Assembly (NCBI RefSeq): GCF_024169925.1
Contig: NZ_JALJXF010000001.1
Coordinates: 1,742,001 to 1,806,000, forward strand
DNA: 64,000 bases
Direction of reading: 5' to 3'
Source: Methylorubrum extorquens
Lineage (GTDB): Bacteria; Pseudomonadota; Alphaproteobacteria; Rhizobiales; Beijerinckiaceae
Position numbers and translations under genes: made by a program
The notes under the pieces: generated by a model
Databases searched by the model: none
What the model was told of the DNA's origin: nothing
Seen by the model: only the letters and a program-made list of their open reading frames with translations
Shown: one piece after another, positions 57,953 through 64,000 of the stretch
Layout: each line of letters begins with the position of its first letter
Numbering within the stretch: position 1 is the stretch's first letter

Positions 57953-58279
57953 GGCCTTCTCCTATGCGAGGGAAGACGGGAGCCGGTGAGCGCTCCGGCC
58001 TGCGGGAAGGGTCGTCACGGGAAGGCCGGGGCGAAAGCTTTGTTCCCGCACCGCGACAGGACAGAAACGGCGGCCGCGGGGGCATTCATTCGGAAACCGA
58101 GTGTGCGCGCTCCGGTTGGAAGCCTATCGGCCACCGGGGCGACCCGGCCTATACGCGTTCAGGGTCCGTCACCGTGCTCATGATGTCCCGTGCCGCCTTC
58201 GATGCGCCTGTCACGCGGCTGCCGAGCGGCGGCTCCATAACCGGCCTCCCGCAAAGCCCTCGATTCCGGACCCGATGCC
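57953..58279. other. divergent intergenic region
   Basis: About 325 bp between the divergent MBL and DUF4336 genes; it should hold both promoters. No repeat or gene was recognised. Confidence 0.4.
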
Positions 58280-59014
58280 GTGAGTGATCCCACCTATCCG
58301 CCCCTCGACAGGCTCAAACCCGTAGCCTTCGGCCTGTGGATCGTGGACAGCGGCCCGATCCACGCCGCCGGCCTGCCGCTGCCCGTGCGCATGACCGTGG
58401 TGCGGCTCGCCGATGGCGGCCTATGGCTGCACTCGCCGACCCGCTACGACGCGCGTCTGCACCGCGAGATCGAGGTGCTCGGGCCGATTCGCCACCTCGT
58501 CGCGCCCAATATCGGGCACTGGACCTATCTGAAGGAATGGCAGCGGCATTGCCCGCAGGCCCTGACCTGGGCCGCCCCGAACCTGCGCGAGCGCCGGCAG
58601 GTCCGTCAGGCGGGCGTGCGGCTCGACCGGGATCTCGGCGACGCGCCGCCGCCCGAATGGGCCGACGACCTTTCGCAGGTGGTCGTACCCGGCGGCTTCG
58701 GCTTCCGAGAAGTGGCCTTCTTCCACGCCGCCTCGGCCACGCTGATCCTGACCGACCTCGTGTTGAACCTGGAACCGGATAAGCTCCCGCCCCTGCTGCG
58801 CCCGCTCCTGCGGATCGCCGGGGCAACTGCACCCGATGGGCGGGCGCCGATCTATCTCAGGCTCGTGGTGCGCCTGCGCAAGCGCGACGCGGCCCGTGCC
58901 GCCGCTGCACTCGTCGACTTTTCGCCGGAGCGGGTGGTGTTCAGCCACGGCGCCTGGTTCGATCGGAACGGCACAGCCGAGCTGCGCCGCTCCCTCCGCT
59001 GGTTGCTCGACTAA
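58280..59014 (+). CDS. DUF4336 domain-containing protein
   Basis: A 244-residue protein with a metallo-beta-lactamase-like layout but without the HxHxDH motif: RMTVVRLADGGLWLHSPTRYDARLHREIEVLGPIRHLVAPNIGHWTYLKEWQRHCPQALTW is typical of DUF4336. FFHAASATLILTDLVLNLEP and VVFSHGAWFDRNG close the fold. It is probably a non-canonical MBL family member of unknown activity. The start is GTG at 58280. Confidence 0.82.
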   Translation: MSDPTYPPLDRLKPVAFGLWIVDSGPIHAAGLPLPVRMTVVRLADGGLWLHSPTRYDARLHREIEVLGPIRHLVAPNIGHWTYLKEWQRHCPQALTWAAPNLRERRQVRQAGVRLDRDLGDAPPPEWADDLSQVVVPGGFGFREVAFFHAASATLILTDLVLNLEPDKLPPLLRPLLRIAGATAPDGRAPIYLRLVVRLRKRDAARAAAALVDFSPERVVFSHGAWFDRNGTAELRRSLRWLLD

Positions 59015-59125
59015 ATATCTCTCACAAGATTCCCGCCGCGCTGTCGTCGCTGGAACGAGAACGGTCGAGGACCGGGAGTTTTGTGAGGCAGTTTAAGACC
59101 AGCCCGGCGCTTCCCCGCCGATCGC

Positions 59126-59323
59126 TCAGGCGTTCGTGCGCCCGCGGTGATCGGGGTCGACCCCGCCCTCCGGCGTGGTCTCGTTCTCGACATCGCCCTC
59201 GAAGGTGGAATCCCCCTCGATCATCTCCGGGTCGGTTCCGGTCAGTCCCTTCGACTGCCCGATGCCCGGATTACCCTTCAGGTCGGCATCGCTCGGCGTA
59301 TCCGTCTTCAGATGCTTCGACAT
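59126..59323 (-). CDS. small hydrophilic protein (65 aa), unknown
   Basis: MSKHLKTDTPSDADLKGNPGIGQSKGLTG... is low-complexity, Asp/Gly/Thr-rich, probably disordered, with no hydrophobic core. Many Methylobacterium genomes carry similar short stress-type proteins. The start at 59323 was selected over 59365. Function unknown. Confidence 0.5.
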   Translation of the reverse strand: MSKHLKTDTPSDADLKGNPGIGQSKGLTGTDPEMIEGDSTFEGDVENETTPEGGVDPDHRGRTNA

Positions 59324-59473
59324 GCGAACGTCGTCTCCCGGTGTCTTCGGTTTGAGTCCGGGCAACCGGGCTTCTCGGAGGGTGTTCCAGGCGCATCCTG
59401 TCTCACCCGCGCAAGCGGGGCCGGGCTTGCCTGTGGGAATCCTTTGCTTTCCAGAGCCGGTACGGGTCGCGGC

Positions 59474-60355
59474 TTACGGTGCCTGCGGCGGCGTGTCCTC
59501 CCGCTGCGCCCGGCGCAGGGCGTCGAGCAACGCGCCCTCGATGAGCAGGGCGGAGCCGTAATGGAACTCGATGTCGAAGGCGTGCCGGGAGTTCATGGAG
59601 AGCGAGGCGCTCTGCATGGCGACAAGCCGCCCCGCCTCGTCGAACAGCCCCGAGCCCGAGCCGCCATAGCCGTCGTTGCAGTCGTGGCGGGCCCGCCGGA
59701 TGCCGCCTTCCGTCGGCGGATCGATCCGGCGCACCGTACAGGTCTCCAGGCTGCTGTCACCCCGGTAGTTCTGGTGGCCGCCGGGGGCGACTAGGGTCAC
59801 GGCGAGCGACAGGTCCCCGGTGGAAAGGTCGGGGGGCGCATCGGGCAGCGGCTGGCGCAGTGCCTCGGCCGGCCGCACGAGGCGCAGGAGCGCCCAGTCG
59901 TCGGTGATGTGGAGGCGCGTCGCGTCCGCAGCGACGCCGAGATGCAGGCTGTCGGCAACGAAATCATAGTTGCGCCCGCCAATCTGGAAGTAGCAGTCGC
60001 CGACCTGTCGCGTCGTTTCGAGCTGCCGGTTGCGGAAGTTGTGCGCGTTCAGCATCACGAGCGAGGGCGTGCCGATCAGCCACGCGGCGGCCGCCTTCTG
60101 CGGCACGCCGTCCGAACGGCGGCACCAGAGGACACCCGCCCCCGGATAGCGGGCCCGATCACTGCTGGTCAGGTCGCGGCGCCCGTCCTGTGGATAGAGC
60201 GCGGCCATTTCGGTGACGTCTCGCGTCTGTGTTCGGGCCGGTGCATCGGGCGGCGGGTGCGGCGCATCGTCTCCGCGTGCGGTGCCAGCCCACGCCACGA
60301 GGGCGAAGAACCCACACACCGCTAGACCGCCCCGCGCGCGCTGCCCCTGCGCCAT
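59474..60355 (-). CDS. secreted trypsin-like serine protease, divergent from mxaF
   Basis: A 293-residue protein with a signal peptide (1-27, GGLAVCGFFALVAWAGTARG). The chymotrypsin-fold triad is readable: His in SLVMLNAHNFRN near 108, Asp in ITDDWALLRLV near 160 and Ser in NDGYGGSGSGLFDEAGRLVAMQS near 238. The Cys pairs near 130 and 210-230 fit disulfides. It is predicted periplasmic. The start at 60355 excludes a long upstream frame that would cross the mxaF control region. From memory, a gene called mxaW lies divergent from mxaF in strain AM1; whether this is it cannot be settled here. Confidence 0.8.
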   Translation of the reverse strand: MAQGQRARGGLAVCGFFALVAWAGTARGDDAPHPPPDAPARTQTRDVTEMAALYPQDGRRDLTSSDRARYPGAGVLWCRRSDGVPQKAAAAWLIGTPSLVMLNAHNFRNRQLETTRQVGDCYFQIGGRNYDFVADSLHLGVAADATRLHITDDWALLRLVRPAEALRQPLPDAPPDLSTGDLSLAVTLVAPGGHQNYRGDSSLETCTVRRIDPPTEGGIRRARHDCNDGYGGSGSGLFDEAGRLVAMQSASLSMNSRHAFDIEFHYGSALLIEGALLDALRRAQREDTPPQAP

Positions 60356-60487
60356 GGCCGAAAAGCCTCCCACTCGGTCGGGCCGCTTCGCGAGGGCCCG
60401 TTGAAGGCCACGGTGCGACGGGTCCCGCCCCCGGTCAAGACAAGGCCAACACGTTGCGACACTACGCCTTGGCACATTTATGATTGC

Positions 60488-60504
60488 CTTATCTTCCTGA
60501 TAAG
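60488..60504. promoter_or_regulatory. CTTATC-N5-GATAAG palindrome upstream of the mxaF -35 box
   Basis: Perfect 6-bp arms, ending 16 bp before AAAGACA. The position fits an activator site for the methanol dehydrogenase regulators (MxaB or MxbM are known activators in M. extorquens); which protein binds is not shown. Confidence 0.45.
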
Positions 60505-60520
60505 AAATGTCCGACCAGCT

Positions 60521-60551
60521 AAAGACATCGCGTCCAATCAAAGCCTAGAAA
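60521..60551 (+). promoter_or_regulatory. mxaF promoter
   Basis: AAAGACA (60521-60527), an 18-bp spacer and TAGAAA (60546-60551), identical to the -35/-10 described for mxaF in M. extorquens AM1. The predicted transcript start near 60558 leaves a leader of about 165 nt. Confidence 0.88.
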
Positions 60552-60575
60552 ATATAGGCGAAGGGACGCTAATAA

Positions 60576-60677
60576 GTCTTTCATAAGACCGCGAAAATCT
60601 AAGAATGTTCTTAGATCTACGGTGCGGCACTTCGAAGGACTTCCGAGCGGTCCTGGAACCTCAGAAGAACGTCTGAG
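60576..60677 (+). promoter_or_regulatory. structured 5' leader of mxaF
   Basis: Three hairpin-forming repeats: GTCTT/AAGAC (60576-60589), a perfect 20-bp dyad ATCTAAGAA-TG-TTCTTAGAT (60597-60616), and CTCAGA/TCTGAG (60660-60677). They lie between the transcript start and the ribosome site GAGGAG before 60726. They probably stabilise the mRNA of this very highly expressed gene (inference). Confidence 0.5.
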
Positions 60678-60725
60678 AGATACCGCGAGGCCGAAAGGCG
60701 AGGCGGTTCAGCGAGGAGACGCAGG

Positions 60726-62606
60726 ATGAGCAGGTTTGTGACATCAGTCTCGGCCTTGGCGATGCTGGCGCTCGCGCCGGCCGCGCTGTCGAGCGGGGCC
60801 TACGCCAACGATAAGCTGGTCGAGCTGTCGAAGAGCGACGACAACTGGGTGATGCCCGGCAAGAACTACGATTCAAACAACTTCAGCGACCTGAAGCAGA
60901 TCAACAAGGGCAACGTGAAGCAGCTTCGGCCGGCTTGGACGTTCTCGACCGGCCTTCTGAACGGCCACGAGGGCGCGCCGCTCGTCGTCGACGGCAAGAT
61001 GTACATCCACACCTCGTTCCCGAACAACACCTTCGCTCTCGGCCTCGACGATCCGGGCACGATCCTGTGGCAGGACAAGCCGAAGCAGAACCCGGCCGCC
61101 CGCGCGGTGGCCTGCTGCGACCTCGTCAACCGCGGCCTCGCCTACTGGCCCGGCGACGGCAAGACCCCGGCGCTGATCCTTAAGACCCAGCTCGACGGCA
61201 ACGTCGCCGCCCTCAACGCCGAGACCGGCGAGACGGTGTGGAAGGTCGAGAACTCCGACATCAAGGTCGGCTCGACGCTCACGATCGCCCCCTACGTCGT
61301 CAAGGACAAGGTCATCATCGGCTCCTCGGGCGCCGAGCTCGGCGTGCGCGGCTACCTGACCGCCTACGACGTGAAGACCGGCGAGCAGGTGTGGCGCGCC
61401 TACGCCACGGGTCCGGACAAGGACCTGCTGCTGGCCTCCGACTTCAACATCAAGAACCCCCATTACGGTCAGAAGGGCCTCGGCACCGGGACCTGGGAGG
61501 GCGATGCCTGGAAGATCGGCGGCGGCACCAACTGGGGCTGGTACGCCTACGATCCGGGCACGAACCTGATCTACTTCGGCACCGGCAACCCGGCGCCGTG
61601 GAACGAGACCATGCGTCCGGGCGACAACAAGTGGACGATGACGATCTTCGGCCGCGACGCCGATACGGGTGAAGCCAAGTTCGGCTACCAGAAGACCCCG
61701 CACGACGAGTGGGACTACGCCGGCGTCAACGTCATGATGCTCTCCGAGCAGAAGGACAAGGACGGCAAGGCCCGCAAGCTGCTGACCCACCCGGACCGCA
61801 ACGGCATCGTCTACACGCTCGACCGCACCGACGGCGCGCTCGTCTCGGCGAACAAGCTCGACGACACGGTCAACGTGTTCAAGTCGGTCGATCTCAAGAC
61901 CGGCCAGCCGGTGCGCGATCCGGAGTACGGCACCCGGATGGACCACCTCGCCAAGGACATCTGCCCCTCGGCGATGGGCTACCACAACCAGGGTCACGAC
62001 TCGTACGATCCGAAGCGTGAACTGTTCTTCATGGGCATCAACCACATCTGCATGGATTGGGAGCCCTTCATGCTTCCCTATCGTGCGGGTCAGTTCTTCG
62101 TCGGTGCGACGCTGAACATGTATCCGGGCCCGAAGGGCGACCGTCAGAACTACGAAGGTCTCGGCCAGATCAAGGCGTACAACGCGATCACCGGCGACTA
62201 TAAGTGGGAGAAGATGGAGCGCTTCGCCGTGTGGGGCGGCACCATGGCCACTGCGGGCGACCTCGTCTTCTACGGCACGCTCGACGGCTACCTGAAGGCG
62301 CGTGACTCCGACACGGGTGACCTTCTCTGGAAGTTCAAGATCCCGTCCGGCGCCATCGGCTACCCGATGACCTACACCCACAAGGGCACGCAGTACGTCG
62401 CCATCTACTACGGCGTCGGCGGCTGGCCGGGTGTCGGCCTCGTGTTCGACCTCGCCGACCCGACCGCCGGCCTCGGCGCGGTGGGTGCCTTCAAGAAGCT
62501 CGCCAACTACACCCAGATGGGTGGCGGCGTGGTGGTGTTCTCGCTCGACGGCAAGGGCCCCTACGACGATCCGAACGTCGGCGAGTGGAAGTCGGCCGCC
62601 AAGTAA
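60726..62606 (+). CDS. mxaF: methanol dehydrogenase large (alpha) subunit, PQQ- and Ca-dependent
   Basis: A 626-residue precursor with signal peptide (1-27, cleavage after AYA before NDKLVEL). It oxidises methanol to formaldehyde in the periplasm, passing electrons to cytochrome cL. The eight-bladed propeller has W-type repeats ([22 protein letters not shown]). Adjacent cysteines 130-131 give the vicinal disulfide 103-104 of the mature protein. Glu204, Asn288 and Asp330 correspond to the Ca/PQQ residues Glu177, Asn261 and catalytic Asp303. The residue two after this Asp is Ala (EWDYAG), not the extra Asp of lanthanide XoxF enzymes, so this is the calcium enzyme. It is the first gene of the mxaFJG operon. 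Confidence 0.98.
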   Translation: MSRFVTSVSALAMLALAPAALSSGAYANDKLVELSKSDDNWVMPGKNYDSNNFSDLKQINKGNVKQLRPAWTFSTGLLNGHEGAPLVVDGKMYIHTSFPNNTFALGLDDPGTILWQDKPKQNPAARAVACCDLVNRGLAYWPGDGKTPALILKTQLDGNVAALNAETGETVWKVENSDIKVGSTLTIAPYVVKDKVIIGSSGAELGVRGYLTAYDVKTGEQVWRAYATGPDKDLLLASDFNIKNPHYGQKGLGTGTWEGDAWKIGGGTNWGWYAYDPGTNLIYFGTGNPAPWNETMRPGDNKWTMTIFGRDADTGEAKFGYQKTPHDEWDYAGVNVMMLSEQKDKDGKARKLLTHPDRNGIVYTLDRTDGALVSANKLDDTVNVFKSVDLKTGQPVRDPEYGTRMDHLAKDICPSAMGYHNQGHDSYDPKRELFFMGINHICMDWEPFMLPYRAGQFFVGATLNMYPGPKGDRQNYEGLGQIKAYNAITGDYKWEKMERFAVWGGTMATAGDLVFYGTLDGYLKARDSDTGDLLWKFKIPSGAIGYPMTYTHKGTQYVAIYYGVGGWPGVGLVFDLADPTAGLGAVGAFKKLANYTQMGGGVVVFSLDGKGPYDDPNVGEWKSAAK

Positions 62607-62887
62607 GGCGACCATCGGACCGAAGGTCCGTGCCGCCTGACGGCGAATGACGACCGCCCCTCCCCCCCTCGCCCGGGGGAGGGGCTGGGTTGAGGGAGCG
62701 CTGGCCTCTCGCGGGCTCCGCGATCGGTCGGCGCTCCCCGCCCCTCTTCGCAGGACGGTGCCGGGCCGGCAGAGGGCCGCCCATCCTGTTCTGCACGGGA
62801 GATGCGCGATGCGAGGATGGACGAAACAGGTCCGCGCCGAGAGACCCCGCGCCAAGACTCGATAAGAATAATCCAGAGGAAACGAAG
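62607..62887 (+). promoter_or_regulatory. mxaF-mxaJ spacer with two hairpins
   Basis: 281 bp. CGGACC-GAA-GGTCCG (62616-62630) is a small stem; CCCCTCCCCC-N8-GGGGGAGGGG (62657-62684) is a very strong stem without a U-run. Together they probably protect the mxaF 3' end and lower downstream transcription, which would match the excess of MxaF over MxaJ/MxaG (inference). Confidence 0.5.
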
Positions 62888-63766
62888 ATGTCGCTCGTGA
62901 ACGGACGCCGCCGGGCCGTCGCCTCGGCCGTCGCCCTCGCTGCCTTGACCGGTCTGTGCGCGCCCGTCCTGGCGCAGGATTCGAAGGCCGCCGAGACCGC
63001 GAAACCCGATGCCGGGACCTTGCGCGTCTGCGCTGCCGAGCAGCCGCCGCTCTCGATCAAGGACGGCTCGGGCCTCGAGAACCGCATCGCCACCGCCGTC
63101 GCCGAGGCGATGGGCCGCAAAGCCCAGTTCGTGTGGCTCGGCAAGCCGGCGATCTACCTCGTGCGCGACGGGCTGGAGAAGAAGACCTGCGACGTGGTGA
63201 TCGGGCTCGATGCCGACGACCCGCGTGTGTTGGCCAGCAAGCCCTATTACCGCTCGGGCTACGTCTTCCTCACCCGCGCCGACAAGGATCTCGACATCAA
63301 GTCCTGGTCCGATCCGCGGCTGAAGGAAGTGAGCCACATGGTGGTCGGCTTCGGCACGCCCGGCGAGGCGATGCTCAAGGATATCGGCCGCTACGAAGAG
63401 GATATGGCCTACCTCTACTCGCTGGTGAATTTCCGCGCGCCGCGCAACCAGTACACCCAGATCGATCCGGGCCGGATGGTGAGCGAGGTGGCCACCGGCA
63501 AGGCCGAGGTTGGCGTGGCCTTCGGGCCCGACGTCGCCCGCTACGTGCGCGACTCCTCGACCAAGCTGCGCATGACCCCGGTGCCCGACGACACTGCGCG
63601 CAGCGACGGCCAGAAGATGCCGCAGAGCTTCGACCAGTCGATGGGCGTGCGCAAGGACGACACCGCCCTGAAGGCGGAGATCGACGCCGCCCTGGAAAAG
63701 GCCAAGCCGAAGATCGAGGCGATCCTGAAAGAGGAGGGCGTCCCCGTGCTGCCCGTCTCGAACTGA
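62888..63766 (+). CDS. mxaJ: methanol oxidation protein MxaJ, periplasmic solute-binding-like
   Basis: A 292-residue precursor with signal peptide (1-29, SAVALAALTGLCAPVLA). The SBP_bac_3-type fold follows (TLRVCAAEQPPLSIKDGSGLENRIATAVAEAMGRKAQFVWLGKPAIYLVRDGLEKKTCDVVIG). MxaJ is needed for active MxaFI assembly; the related XoxJ is proposed to interact with the large subunit during maturation. The start at 62888 follows AGAGGAAAC. The longer frame from 62690 lies in the GC-hairpin spacer. It is followed by mxaG after 44 bp. Confidence 0.95.
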   Translation: MSLVNGRRRAVASAVALAALTGLCAPVLAQDSKAAETAKPDAGTLRVCAAEQPPLSIKDGSGLENRIATAVAEAMGRKAQFVWLGKPAIYLVRDGLEKKTCDVVIGLDADDPRVLASKPYYRSGYVFLTRADKDLDIKSWSDPRLKEVSHMVVGFGTPGEAMLKDIGRYEEDMAYLYSLVNFRAPRNQYTQIDPGRMVSEVATGKAEVGVAFGPDVARYVRDSSTKLRMTPVPDDTARSDGQKMPQSFDQSMGVRKDDTALKAEIDAALEKAKPKIEAILKEEGVPVLPVSN

Positions 63767-63810
63767 TCCGTCGAACGATCCCGATTGCGATGAGGACCAA
63801 GAACAAGACG

Positions 63811-64000
63811 ATGATGAACCGGACAAAGATCGGTGCCGCCCTCCTCGGCCTCGCGCTCGTCGGCGGCTCTCTGCCGGCCCTGGCGCAGCCCCAGGCCGGA
63901 CCGCAGACGGGCGTGACCTTCCGCAACACCGTGACCGGCGAGGCGCTCGACGTCACGCAGGGCAAGGAAGGCGGCCGCGACACGCCCGCCGTGAAGAAGT
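63811..64000 (+). CDS. mxaG: cytochrome cL, 5' part (runs off the window)
   Basis: The first 63 codons of the specific electron acceptor of methanol dehydrogenase. Signal peptide MMNRTKIGAALLGLALVGGSLPALA is followed by the mature start QPQAGPQTGVTFRNTVTGEALDV. The haem CxxCH lies beyond the window edge. An in-frame ATG at 63790 would add seven residues (MRTKNKT); the Met-Met start at 63811 matches the known protein. Confidence 0.93.
   Translation, partial: MMNRTKIGAALLGLALVGGSLPALAQPQAGPQTGVTFRNTVTGEALDVTQGKEGGRDTPAVKK

Larger units (their letters stand above)
60356..60725. other. divergent protease / mxaF control region
   Basis: A 370-bp intergenic region. It is notably A/T-rich around 60475-60620 compared with the flanks. 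It holds the mxaF promoter, a palindrome and a structured mxaF leader, listed separately. Confidence 0.7.

Noticed and set aside
60873..62855. 660-codon minus-strand frame across mxaF
   Set aside because: Antisense to the undoubted mxaF; its His/Val/Arg-rich translation matches no family.
62647..62865. 72-codon frame in the mxaF-mxaJ spacer
   Set aside because: It starts on the GC hairpin and has no conservation features; treated as structured spacer.
1..64000. CRISPR array, tRNA/rRNA genes, insertion sequence or prophage
   Set aside because: No regularly spaced direct repeats, no tRNA-like cloverleaf or rRNA stretch noticed by eye, and no transposase, integrase or phage structural gene. 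A tRNAscan-type run was not possible.

Overview
The window is a high-GC alphaproteobacterial chromosome segment. It almost certainly comes from a pink facultative methylotroph of the Methylobacterium/Methylorubrum extorquens group. The strongest evidence is at the right edge: mxaF, mxaJ and the start of mxaG (calcium-type methanol dehydrogenase large subunit, MxaJ and cytochrome cL), preceded by an mxaF-type promoter (AAAGACA, 18 bp, TAGAAA). Assignments rest on reading the translated sequence; no database search was run.

Layout. 1-3.6 kb: the 3' part of a fused FAD/Fe-S oxidoreductase, an SDR dehydrogenase and a small secreted DUF2380-like protein. 3.7-9.2 kb: an AraC regulator, then a putative glyoxylate/hydroxypyruvate module (hydroxypyruvate isomerase, GntR/FCD regulator, serine-glyoxylate-type aminotransferase, MFS carrier). 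9.2-13.3 kb: small unknowns, a large DUF2339 membrane protein and a possible PilZ-like protein. 13.6-17.2 kb: a Crp/Fnr regulator and a spermidine/putrescine-type ABC transporter with no binding protein. 17.3-23.9 kb: housekeeping genes tmk, holB, metG, tatD and a PhnP-like hydrolase, then a truncated haemoglobin. 23.9-27.4 kb: an SGNH hydrolase, an HWE-type histidine kinase and an EamA transporter. 27.7-32.4 kb: SelO, then a coupled SDR / HSL-type esterase / Baeyer-Villiger monooxygenase operon. 32.4-35.7 kb (minus): an ArnT-like GT39, a polyprenyl-phosphate GT2, a LAB_N protein and a DUF2721 protein, likely envelope lipid glycosylation. 36-43.7 kb: an acyl-CoA synthetase, a RelB/ParE-type toxin-antitoxin pair, a single-domain response regulator beside a histidine kinase with a plant-ETR1-like ethylene-binding domain, a degenerate AMP-binding protein, and small stress-type proteins including a cold-shock protein. 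44-59 kb: mfd, sdhE, recG, a DUF502 protein, a GlcG/HbpS protein, glmS, glmU, a MBL/DUF2243 operon and a DUF4336 protein. 59.4-64 kb: a secreted trypsin-like protease divergent from mxaFJG.

Non-coding structure. Three near-identical copies (two orientations) of a ~105-bp repeat ending in CTAGAGC/GCTCTAG lie at 17.2, 23.4 and 27.5 kb, with a diverged copy at 40.3 kb. A second, double-hairpin repeat encodes the C-terminal tails of two unrelated genes at 4.7 and 32.35 kb. No rRNA, tRNA, CRISPR array, prophage or insertion sequence was recognised.

The most interesting items are the ETR1-like sensor kinase at 39.0-40.3 kb, which has every ethylene/copper-pocket residue I could compare; the structured mxaF leader and mxaF-mxaJ spacer; the SelO gene whose conserved N-terminus has no ATG/GTG/TTG start; and the repeat families.
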